From an uncultured Acidobacteriota bacterium (GTDB lineage Bacteria; Acidobacteriota; Terriglobia; Bryobacterales; Bryobacteraceae): 47,673 nucleotides of DNA. How positions within the stretch are numbered: position 1 is the first letter of the stretch; the number at the start of each line of letters is the position of its first letter. The notes under the pieces are model-generated. The model saw nothing but the letters and a program-made list of their open reading frames with translations. It ran no database searches and was not told the DNA's origin. The stretch is from contig CAADGY010000170.1 of assembly GCA_900696665.1 (NCBI GenBank), positions 1 to 47,673 of the forward strand, given 5' to 3'. Made by a program: the position numbers and the translations under genes. Below are positions 1 to 7,424 of the stretch, piece by piece.

Positions 1-234
1 GTTCCGGGCGACTTCCAGCACCCCAAGATGGTAGAAGCCATGGAGCTCATCAAAGAGAGCTGCGAGAAACACGGCGTGGCGCCTGGGACGCAGACTCGCA
101 CGGTGGCTCTGGCAAAGTTCTGGCGGGATCGCGGCATGCGTTTCCTCGGATGCAGCGGCGATACGACCATGCTGTTCGAGCGTGCGAAAGACCTGGTTTC
201 TCAGCTTTCCATGGCGGACGGCGCGGCCCGCTGA
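1..234 (+). CDS. HpcH/HpaI aldolase/citrate lyase family protein, 3' end only
   Basis: The reading frame is open from the first base and ends at a TGA at 232-234, so only the last 77 residues are visible. They include an HPK segment, a helix resembling the 'AIxxIxxAxxxxG' region, and a late GCSGDTTMLF stretch that matches the 'vGSDtxLL' C-terminal signature of class II pyruvate-dependent aldolases (HpcH/HpaI family, metal-dependent cleavage of 2-keto-3-deoxy acids). The active-site arginine, histidine and metal ligands lie upstream of the window and cannot be checked. The gene ends 31 bases before a tRNA-Leu gene. The family call is moderately sure; the substrate is unknown. Confidence 0.65.
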   Translation, partial: VPGDFQHPKMVEAMELIKESCEKHGVAPGTQTRTVALAKFWRDRGMRFLGCSGDTTMLFERAKDLVSQLSMADGAAR

Positions 235-265
235 TAGAATCGTTTGTAGCCTTCATCTCACTCCG

Positions 266-354
266 GCTGGAGTGGCGGAACTGGCAGACGCACGGGACTC
301 AAAATCCCGCGCCCTTCACTGGGCATGAGGGTTCGACCCCCTCCTCCAGCACCA
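266..354 (+). tRNA. tRNA-Leu (anticodon CAA)
   Basis: An 89-nt class II tRNA. The acceptor arms GCTGGAG (266-272) and CTCCAGC (344-350) pair, followed by discriminator A351 and an encoded CCA (352-354). The anticodon stem CGGGA/TCCCG (293-297/305-309) encloses a 7-nt loop with CAA at 300-302, which reads UUG codons. A long variable arm follows, then a T arm GAGGG-TTCGACC-CCCTC (327-343). The D arm carries the usual TGGCGGAACTGG start of bacterial tRNA-Leu. It lies between an aldolase gene and a ceramidase-like gene on the same strand. Confidence 0.97.
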
Positions 355-440
355 CGGGAATACTGTGGCAACATCGGCATCCCTTTTGCACAACAGCAGC
401 ATTGTGCGATAGATTCTTGGCAATCGGGATCATTTGCTCA

Positions 441-1841
441 ATGAAAACTACGCTTCTTACACTCGCCTTATTTTGTGCCGTGCCTGCCGCGGCAGCCGGG
501 CTTCGTGCCGGCGCCGCCGCCGTCGATGTCACACCGCAGGAATGGCCTATTCGGGTGATCGGAAATTTCGGCTTGACGTTGGCGAATTCGGCTCACGATC
601 CGCTACATGCGCGCGCGATCGTACTGGAGGACTCAGGCGTCCGCATTGCCATCGTGCTGGTGGATAGTTGTTTCATCAAGCGCGAGGAAATGGACCGCGC
701 GAAAGATCTGGCGGCGAAGCGCACGAATATTCCTGTAAACCGGATTCTGATGGCAGCCACGCACACGCACTCGGCGCCGCCTTCCCGCGCGAAAAAAGGC
801 GACGGAATCGAAGAACGATATGTGGAGCGGCTGGTGACGCAGACCGCGGAGGCGGTCGTGCAGGCCAACGGGCGGCTTCAGCCGGCGAAGATCGGGTGGG
901 CTGTGAGACCGGTGCCTGAGGAGCTGTTCAATCGCCGGTGGTTCATGCGGGAAGGCGGGATTCTGCCGAACCCGTTCGGCGAGACGGGCGACCTGGCGCG
1001 GATGAATCCACCGGCGGGATCCGATAGTCTGATTCATCCGGCAGGCGGCACCGACCCCGGCTTTTCCATTGTTTCCATCCAGACCGTAGGAGGCAAGCCG
1101 CTGGCGTTGCTCGGGAATTATTCGCTGCATTATATCGGCGGCGTGCCGGGACCGGAAGTCTCGGCCGACTACTTTGGTGAATTTTCCAAGCAGGTGGCTA
1201 GTCGTCTGGCGCCCGGCGATCCGGCTTTCGTAGCGATGCTCACCAACGGCACCAGCGGCGACGTGAACAACATCGACTTTATACACCCTCGCCCCCGCGC
1301 ACAACCGTTCGAGCGCATTACCGCGGTTGCGGGTAAACTGGCCGGGCACGCGGTGGAGCAGTCGCGCAGCATGGAGTATCACGCCACTGCGCCGATTCAG
1401 ATGGTGGAGCGGGAACTGCGCGTGCGCTATCGCCGGCCGACACCTGAACAACTTCGCTTCGCGCGGGCGGCGCTCGAGGAAAAAGATGAATCCAAGCTTC
1501 CTCGTAACGCCAAGACCTATGCCGGATGGGCCATCGCTTTGAATGACGGCCCCGAGTTCGCTGACCTGAAATTGCAAGCGTTGCGGATCGGGCAATTAGG
1601 AATCGCGGCCATCCCCTGTGAAGTGTTTACCGAGATCGGCATCACGCTCAAAGAACTGAGTCCCTTCCGCCCGACGTTCACTATCGAGCTGGCGAACGGA
1701 CACTACGGGTATCTGCCGACGCCGCGCCACTTCAAGCTCGGCGGCTACGAGACGTGGCTCGGGACCAACAATCTGGAACCTGAAGCTTCGGTGAAGATCA
1801 CACGAACCATCCTCGATCTGTTCGAACAGATCGAAAAGTAG
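441..1841 (+). CDS. Secreted neutral/alkaline ceramidase-like protein
   Basis: A 466-aa protein starting at ATG 441. It has a clear signal peptide (short basic start, hydrophobic stretch, cleavage near AAAA/GLRAG). The exported part opens with GAAAVDVTP and contains a THTHSAP motif near residue 110 and a later NYSLHY motif. This pattern is typical of the N-terminal catalytic domain of neutral ceramidases (zinc amidases that hydrolyse the N-acyl bond of ceramides), where the HxH pair and a later His bind zinc. It is shorter than full ceramidases (about 650-750 aa) and lacks their C-terminal Ig-like domain. In Acidobacteriota such short homologues are common and of unproven substrate. A longer upstream frame crosses the tRNA gene and is not credible. 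No obvious partner gene flanks it. Confidence 0.75.
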   Translation: MKTTLLTLALFCAVPAAAAGLRAGAAAVDVTPQEWPIRVIGNFGLTLANSAHDPLHARAIVLEDSGVRIAIVLVDSCFIKREEMDRAKDLAAKRTNIPVNRILMAATHTHSAPPSRAKKGDGIEERYVERLVTQTAEAVVQANGRLQPAKIGWAVRPVPEELFNRRWFMREGGILPNPFGETGDLARMNPPAGSDSLIHPAGGTDPGFSIVSIQTVGGKPLALLGNYSLHYIGGVPGPEVSADYFGEFSKQVASRLAPGDPAFVAMLTNGTSGDVNNIDFIHPRPRAQPFERITAVAGKLAGHAVEQSRSMEYHATAPIQMVERELRVRYRRPTPEQLRFARAALEEKDESKLPRNAKTYAGWAIALNDGPEFADLKLQALRIGQLGIAAIPCEVFTEIGITLKELSPFRPTFTIELANGHYGYLPTPRHFKLGGYETWLGTNNLEPEASVKITRTILDLFEQIEK

Positions 1842-1853
1842 GCACCAGAGGGC

Positions 1854-2075
1854 TCAGGCGATAGAACGGATGGTGTGGACTTTTCCGGTGTCATCATCGC
1901 GTCTGGTCGCCGGACCATGCGGCAAAAGGCGCCATAGAATGGAGAGCCCGACGGGATAAGCAAGGGCGCTCACGATCCAGATCGGGGTGTAGGAAATAGT
2001 TCTGCACCACGAATCCGGTAACGGCGGTGAACAGGATGCCGCCGTGCAGCATCTCCGCCACGGACCACCTACGAT
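1854..2075 (-). pseudogene. Remnant of an MFS (ExuT/ACS-like) transporter C-terminus
   Basis: Reading the minus strand from about 2075 down to a TGA at 1856-1854 gives two frames that join into one recognisable tail. The first part reads AEMLHGGILFTAVTGFVVQN and the second, after a -1/+1 shift near 1990, reads SYTPIWIVSALAYPVGLSIL and then WRLLP. Together these resemble the last two membrane helices of ACS-family hexuronate transporters (a 'GxxxxxxTGxxVQ' helix followed by 'SYxPxFIxxxxxYxxAL'). No frame continues upstream, so the gene is truncated and frameshifted. It is not a copy of the tail of the intact MFS gene at 17613. The rest of the 1842-2231 gap (2076-2216) shows nothing recognisable. 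Confidence 0.55.
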
Positions 2076-2216
2076 GGCGAATTCCAGCCCGCGGTGCGAT
2101 CTAGCGGGAGTCTACTTGAAAGCCGTAGGTCCCTCTGGGATTCCTTCCATGGATTTTCTTTAGAAGACGTCAGGTAAATCCAGCTAAAGTGACACTCAAT
2201 AGTGGGATAGAACGCT

Positions 2217-2222
2217 GGAGGT
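2217..2222 (+). promoter_or_regulatory. Ribosome binding site for the sigma factor gene
   Basis: GGAGGT lies 9 bases before the GTG at 2232. It is the best Shine-Dalgarno match in the region and decides this GTG as the start, because there is no suitable ATG before sigma region 2. Confidence 0.7.
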
Positions 2223-2231
2223 CGGCGCCGA

Positions 2232-2786
2232 GTGGGATCCGATCGGAGAACCGCAGAAATACTGACCGAGTTATTCGATAGCAGCTACGCGACCGTCGTA
2301 CGCTACGCGCGGCGCTGGACCGGGGATCTCGCGGCCGCCGAAGATCTGGCCCAGGAGGCTTTCTTCTGCCTGTATCGGGCTTTGCAGGAGCGTAAAGAAA
2401 TCGTCTGCCCGCTCGCCTGGCTGATGGGTGTTGTCAGACAGATGGCCGAACATCAGACGTGGAAAAGATCTAAGGCCCAGGTGTCTTTCTCGACGCTGGA
2501 CACCCTGGATGCGCTGCCGGCAGGCCGAACCGAGCCGGATGAGCCCGATTTTGAAGTCACGCGCTATTTCTCCTGTCTCACCACACGGGAGGTAGAAGTT
2601 GTGCTGCTTCGAATGGAATCCCTTACGTACCGGGAGATAGCCGAACAGATGAACATCAGTTCCAAGTCCGTCTGCACTTTTCTGTCACGTGCGCTGAAGA
2701 AACTTCGACTCCGCATGGTCCAACCAGCAACTACCACTCCGGTTTCAAGCGATGAGAAAAAGAACATCCGGCGAATGCTACAGTGA
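2232..2786 (+). CDS. RNA polymerase sigma factor, ECF/sigma-70 family
   Basis: A 184-aa protein with a GTG start preceded by GGAGGT. Region 2 spans about residues 12-75, with the typical DLAAAEDLAQEAFFCLYRAL block. Region 4 spans about residues 115-165, beginning with a TREVEVVLLR segment and holding a helix-turn-helix (YREIAEQMNISSKSV). Regions 1 and 3 are absent, as expected for an ECF-type factor (usual size 160-200 aa). It would direct RNA polymerase to a small regulon. The next gene overlaps its 3' end by 35 bases and encodes a zinc-finger membrane anti-sigma factor, followed by an Oar-type receptor, so the regulon probably includes this unit. No confident ECF promoter could be picked out in 2076-2216. 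Confidence 0.85.
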   Translation: MGSDRRTAEILTELFDSSYATVVRYARRWTGDLAAAEDLAQEAFFCLYRALQERKEIVCPLAWLMGVVRQMAEHQTWKRSKAQVSFSTLDTLDALPAGRTEPDEPDFEVTRYFSCLTTREVEVVLLRMESLTYREIAEQMNISSKSVCTFLSRALKKLRLRMVQPATTTPVSSDEKKNIRRMLQ

Positions 2787-4122
2787 CGAGGCGCTTCTGG
2801 CGCTCCTCGATGGCGAACTTGCGCCGGTGCAGGCGCAACAGATTGGGCAGCATCTGAACGCATGTTGGCCCTGCAGGTCCCGTGCGGAAATGCTGGCACG
2901 CAATATATCGGAGCTTTCCGCTTTGCTCGATACCAGGACCATCCCACCGCTGGCGATGGAACGGGCGCGGGCACGTCTCCTCGCACGCTGTTCCGCGTTC
3001 GACTCCGTTCCGGAACCGGCACTTCGCGCACCGCTGGGCAAGGCGTTTTCGCGAATTGCTCTCTCTGTGGCGGCGAGCCTCGCGCTCTGTGTTCTTGGAG
3101 TGGCCGCGTTCGTTCATTTCCGCCCAACTGGAAGGATTGACAGAGTCTCTTCCAGCGTGCTCCATCCCGTGCGCGAGCGATCGACCCAACCTGTGCTCCC
3201 ACCTCCAACCGCCAATCGAATACCGGATCGGCATCCACCACGAATTCTTGAACCGAAGTCCGCACCCAAGGTGGATTTGAGCCGTCCTACAGCGGCGCGA
3301 TTATTGGCGGCGGAGGTCGAAGCCTGGCACGCATTACACCAGGTGCAAGCCTGTTCAGGTGAACCCGTCGAAGTACTTCGGCAGCCGGATGGCAGAATTC
3401 TTATACGCGGCGTAGTTGCCGGCCTCCCTCGGTTGCAGGAAATACGAGCGGCAATCGGCGCAGTCTCGGATGCCGTTCTGATCGACCTTGATCTGACTAC
3501 GATGGCCGAGGCGATAGCCGCGAACGCACCACCGCAATCCGTATATAGCGAAAGGTCGGAGGTGCGTCAGCAGCCTTCCCTGGCCGAACGTTACCTTCTG
3601 GAACATTTCCGCTCCCAAGGCTTGGACAGCAAGTCTGCACACGCGGAGGTCGTCCGGATTTCGCAACAAGCTGTTCGGCAAGCGAATTCACTCTTCTCTG
3701 CTGCCTGGGCTTTGCGTCACTTGGCCGAGCGTTTCCGTTCCGAGGAATTACAGCCGGAATCCGAACGGCTCCTCACCGTCCTCATCAGAGACCATACGCG
3801 TTCGATCGCCGTGGAGTTGGCCGCGCAACAGAGATTGCTCGCTCCGATCCTTCCGCAGTCATTGGATTCTGTCCCCGTGTTTAGGGACGGCACTCCCACG
3901 TTTTCACCGGACTGGTCCAACTGGGTTCTCCACCATTTCTCGCGGATCCAGCATCTGCATGCCACCACCCTCGACGCTTTTGCGGGCGGGGACCAGACTG
4001 GTCTGGAGTTTGCCACATTTGCGCAAAGCCTCGCTTCAGATTTGCGCGAACTTGAAAACGAGTTTCGGGAAGCTGGCACAGGTTGGTTGAAATGGGCCGG
4101 CAAAGTCCGCAAAACGCACTGA
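2752..4122 (+). CDS. Membrane anti-sigma factor with zinc-finger (ZAS) domain and long exported domain
   Basis: A 456-aa protein starting 35 bases inside the sigma gene, which suggests translational coupling. The first 45 residues carry an anti-sigma zinc motif (His34-x3-Cys38-x2-Cys41, preceded by 'ALLDGEL'), the classic fold that holds an ECF sigma factor. A single hydrophobic helix lies at about residues 102-122. The remaining 330 residues should be outside the inner membrane; they are helix-rich and charged and match no domain I recognise. Typical zinc anti-sigma factors are 200-300 aa, so this exported part is unusually large. With an Oar-type TonB receptor 27 bases downstream, that part may sense the receptor or its ligand; this is inference. 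Confidence 0.75.
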   Translation: MRKRTSGECYSDEALLALLDGELAPVQAQQIGQHLNACWPCRSRAEMLARNISELSALLDTRTIPPLAMERARARLLARCSAFDSVPEPALRAPLGKAFSRIALSVAASLALCVLGVAAFVHFRPTGRIDRVSSSVLHPVRERSTQPVLPPPTANRIPDRHPPRILEPKSAPKVDLSRPTAARLLAAEVEAWHALHQVQACSGEPVEVLRQPDGRILIRGVVAGLPRLQEIRAAIGAVSDAVLIDLDLTTMAEAIAANAPPQSVYSERSEVRQQPSLAERYLLEHFRSQGLDSKSAHAEVVRISQQAVRQANSLFSAAWALRHLAERFRSEELQPESERLLTVLIRDHTRSIAVELAAQQRLLAPILPQSLDSVPVFRDGTPTFSPDWSNWVLHHFSRIQHLHATTLDAFAGGDQTGLEFATFAQSLASDLRELENEFREAGTGWLKWAGKVRKTH

Positions 4123-4149
4123 ACCGTCGACCGGCAAGAAAGGATAGCT

Positions 4150-7100
4150 ATGCGAAAGAAACTCCAGGCAGTTCCGTTATTCGTGCTGTTTGCGCCAATA
4201 GTCTTAGCTCAGACCGCCCAGGTGACGGGTATCGTACAGGACTCGAGCGAGGCGGTAGTGGTTGGGGCTGACGTCGACATTAACAACGTAGACAGGGGAG
4301 TCCGATACCAGGTCAAGACAAATGAACTCGGCTATTACACCGTTCCACTCCTGAGGCCCGGCAATTACCGGATTACCATTCAGGCGGCCGGATTCAAGCC
4401 AGTAACTCGAAGTAACATTGTGCTCGAAACCGGTCAGATCGTCCGCATCGACTTTGTGCTGGAGGTAGGCGCAGTCGCGGAAGCCATCACTGTTTCGGAA
4501 AGCGTGCCATTGCTCCAATCGGAAAGCTCGACGCATTCCCAATTCATCGAGAGTAAGACGGTGATGGACATGCCTCTCAGCGGGCGCCGTGTCGAAAACC
4601 TGGTGACACTGGCAGGGAACGCCATGATGGCGACGGGCGGATCCAGAGTTGTGCTTGCGGGCGGACGGGGCGGGTTTGTGAATTGGATTGTCGACGGTGG
4701 CAACTCCGCCCCTGTACTGACTGAAGGTTTGGAATTCAGCCAAAGTCCACCCGTGGCTGAGCTAAAAGAGTTCCGGGTGATGTTGAACGGGTACGCCGCC
4801 GAATACGGACAAAGTGAAAGCGGTGTCGTCACGTTGGTGACAAAGTCCGGCGGGAATCAGTTTCACGGAAGCGCCTACGAGTATCTGCGCAACGATAAAC
4901 TGGACGCCCGTACCTTTTTCGCGGCGGGGAAAGCGCCACTGCGCCAGAACCTGTTCGGGTTCACCGGCAGCGGTCCCATCATCAGGAATCGAACCTTTTT
5001 CTTTGTTTCGAATGAATGGCAGCGGGTGCGGCGAGGTACAACAAGCGTATTGACCGTACCCACCGCGGCGCAGCGCAACGGGGATTTTTCGCAGCTCACG
5101 GACGCGCAGGGCCGCTCCATCGCGATCTACGACCCGGCAACCAGCCGTCCCGATCCAACCCGGGCGGGGAACACCCTTCGCGATCCGTTCCCCGGGAACG
5201 TGATTCCTTCGAACCGGCTTGATCCGGTGGGTGCCGGTCTGGCTGCTCTGTACCCGATGCCAAATCGCGCGGCCGCCAATCTCGCCGGTGCGAGCAATTT
5301 TTCCGCGAACCCTGTGAGCTTTGCCAATCCCCAGTACCTGACCATCAAAGGGGATCACATACTCCGGGAACACGACCGGATTTGGGTGAAGTACAACCGC
5401 GTCCATTCACCCGACGGGCAACATCCGATGTATCCCGAGCCCGCGGCCGATCCCTCTGCGTTCACTCGGGAATCCACGTACAGCGCCGTAATTGGAAATT
5501 GGGCTCACAACTTCACGCCGTATCTGATCAATGAGCTGTTCGTAAATTACCGCTATACGACTTATCGCCGGGGGCAACTGGATCTCGATGCGGGATGGCC
5601 GGAGCGTCTCGGTTTGAAGGGTGTTTCCAATCGGGCCTTCCCCACGGTGGGATTAAGCGGTTATGCCGGACTCGGGTGGTCCGTTCACGAGCAGGTGAAT
5701 CCCGGAGTCAAAGATCTTCAGGTTGGCAACGGACTGAATTGGTTTCGCGGAGCGCATGCCGTCAAGATCGGCGGTGAGATCCGCGGCAGCAGTTACGCCA
5801 CCTATTACCGGCAATTCATGTCCGGTCAATTGTCATTCGATACGCGGCCCACTGCACTGCCGGGTGTTGCCAAGACAGGGAACGCGCTGGCGAGTCTGCT
5901 GGCCGGCTTCCCGGTTTCCGCCAGCATTCTGGAGCAGGATTTTCTGGATCGTCGCGGCCGCTACTACGCCATGTATGTGCAGGATGATTGGAAGGTGAGG
6001 CCGGACCTCACGTTGAATATCGGCATGCGGTGGGAGACGCTGCTGCCGCGCTGGGATGCAAATGGGCGCGACAGCGGGTTCGATACCCGCACGATTAACC
6101 CTGTTTCCGGCACCCCCGGTGTCGTGACGTTCGCTCGCCGCGACGGTCAGGGCAAGTCCATGTTCGAGGGCGACTACAACAACTTCGGTCCCCGTTTCGG
6201 ATTCGCCTGGCGCCCGTTCGGCCAAACTCTAACCGTGATTCGAGGCGCCTACGGCGTTTTCTACGGGCAGCCTCATTCCTCGACCGCAGGAACCGCGGCC
6301 GGCTTCGCCGTCGACAATACTTTCACGACTCCCGACAACGGAATAACCCCGGCGTTCTGGCTGCGTGAAGGCTTCCCTGCAACCAGCCGCGAAGAGCTTG
6401 GCCCGGGGTTCGGTGCGGTTGCGGCAGGTCAGACGCCCAGGTTCGCGCCGCAGTTTATCGAACCCAACCGGCGCATCTCTTATACCCACCAATGGAACCT
6501 GGTGGTGCAGAGAGACGTGGGCTGGAACACGGCCGTTGAGATTGGATATATCGGGAATGCCGGTCACAAGTTATGGCAGAACGCCACGGTGAGTATCAAC
6601 CAGGTGCCTGTTTCTTTGATGGGTCCAGGCAATGCGCAGGCGCGCCGCCCCTTCCCGCAGTTCAACGATGTTTCCATGCTTTTCCCGGCCTGGGGAAATT
6701 CGAACTATCATTCGATGAACCTCAAGGTCGAGAAGCGCTTTTCCGATGGGCTGAACTTCCTGGCCAACTACACCTTCGCCAAGTTCATCGATGATGTGGG
6801 CGCCATAGAAGGGGGCAGGTTGGCGCGCGGTCCGCAGAACTTCTACGACCGCAGCGCGGAGCGTGCTCTTTCGGGAAACGACGTTCGCAACCGCGTGGTG
6901 ATCAGCTCTGTTTATGAACTGCCGGTGGGTCCGGGCCGCCGATGGTTGCATGGCGGGATTGCCGGCACCATCTTTGGAGGCTGGAACTTGGGAGGAATTC
7001 TCACGATGCAACAAGGCTTTCCGATGGGCCTCGTGACGCAATCGAACACCACCAACGCATTCACACCCGGGCAACAAAGGGTGGATATATTGCGTGACCC

Positions 7101-7419
7101 CACTCTGCCGAACTCCGAACGTACAATCGTCCGCTGGTTTGACACCGGAGCCGTGAGCGCGCCGGCGCCTTACACTTTCGGCAACTCCGGACGGGCCGTG
7201 CTAACCGGTCCCGGATTGGCGAACTTCGACGCATCGCTGCTGAAGAACCATCGCATTGGCGAAAGCTTCAATCTCCAGTTCCGGTGGGAGTCGTTCAATT
7301 TCACCAATCATCCGAACTTCAGTAATCTAGGGAATGCCTTAGGAGCGGCAAACTTCGGTGTACTCACCGCGACGAAACCGGCCCGAGTGAATCAACTGGG
7401 AATCACATTCGAGTTTTGA
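4150..7419 (+). CDS. Oar-like TonB-dependent outer-membrane receptor
   Basis: A 1089-aa protein with a good ribosome site (AAAGGA at 4138-4143) and a signal peptide ending about LAQ/TAQ. After it comes a carboxypeptidase-regulatory-like beta-sandwich (about residues 24-110: GIVQDSSEAVVVGADV, then the YYTVPLLRPGNY segment), then a plug domain (about 120-240) with LSGRRVENL, IVDGGNS and AAEYGQSESGVV motifs, then a long beta-barrel ending in a terminal Phe (ITFEF). This is the Oar/SusC-like architecture abundant in Acidobacteriota, thought to import large substrates using TonB energy. It has no N-terminal STN signalling domain, although it follows a sigma/anti-sigma pair. The ligand is unknown. 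Confidence 0.88.
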   Translation: MRKKLQAVPLFVLFAPIVLAQTAQVTGIVQDSSEAVVVGADVDINNVDRGVRYQVKTNELGYYTVPLLRPGNYRITIQAAGFKPVTRSNIVLETGQIVRIDFVLEVGAVAEAITVSESVPLLQSESSTHSQFIESKTVMDMPLSGRRVENLVTLAGNAMMATGGSRVVLAGGRGGFVNWIVDGGNSAPVLTEGLEFSQSPPVAELKEFRVMLNGYAAEYGQSESGVVTLVTKSGGNQFHGSAYEYLRNDKLDARTFFAAGKAPLRQNLFGFTGSGPIIRNRTFFFVSNEWQRVRRGTTSVLTVPTAAQRNGDFSQLTDAQGRSIAIYDPATSRPDPTRAGNTLRDPFPGNVIPSNRLDPVGAGLAALYPMPNRAAANLAGASNFSANPVSFANPQYLTIKGDHILREHDRIWVKYNRVHSPDGQHPMYPEPAADPSAFTRESTYSAVIGNWAHNFTPYLINELFVNYRYTTYRRGQLDLDAGWPERLGLKGVSNRAFPTVGLSGYAGLGWSVHEQVNPGVKDLQVGNGLNWFRGAHAVKIGGEIRGSSYATYYRQFMSGQLSFDTRPTALPGVAKTGNALASLLAGFPVSASILEQDFLDRRGRYYAMYVQDDWKVRPDLTLNIGMRWETLLPRWDANGRDSGFDTRTINPVSGTPGVVTFARRDGQGKSMFEGDYNNFGPRFGFAWRPFGQTLTVIRGAYGVFYGQPHSSTAGTAAGFAVDNTFTTPDNGITPAFWLREGFPATSREELGPGFGAVAAGQTPRFAPQFIEPNRRISYTHQWNLVVQRDVGWNTAVEIGYIGNAGHKLWQNATVSINQVPVSLMGPGNAQARRPFPQFNDVSMLFPAWGNSNYHSMNLKVEKRFSDGLNFLANYTFAKFIDDVGAIEGGRLARGPQNFYDRSAERALSGNDVRNRVVISSVYELPVGPGRRWLHGGIAGTIFGGWNLGGILTMQQGFPMGLVTQSNTTNAFTPGQQRVDILRDPTLPNSERTIVRWFDTGAVSAPAPYTFGNSGRAVLTGPGLANFDASLLKNHRIGESFNLQFRWESFNFTNHPNFSNLGNALGAANFGVLTATKPARVNQLGITFEF

Positions 7420-7424
7420 GGAAG

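Noticed and set aside
150-440. Upstream extension of the ceramidase-like frame
   Set aside because: It would translate through the tRNA-Leu gene; the signal peptide begins at ATG 441.
633-1595. 320-aa open frame on the minus strand
   Set aside because: It is an antisense shadow of the ceramidase-like gene, with Arg/Pro-rich composition and no domain.
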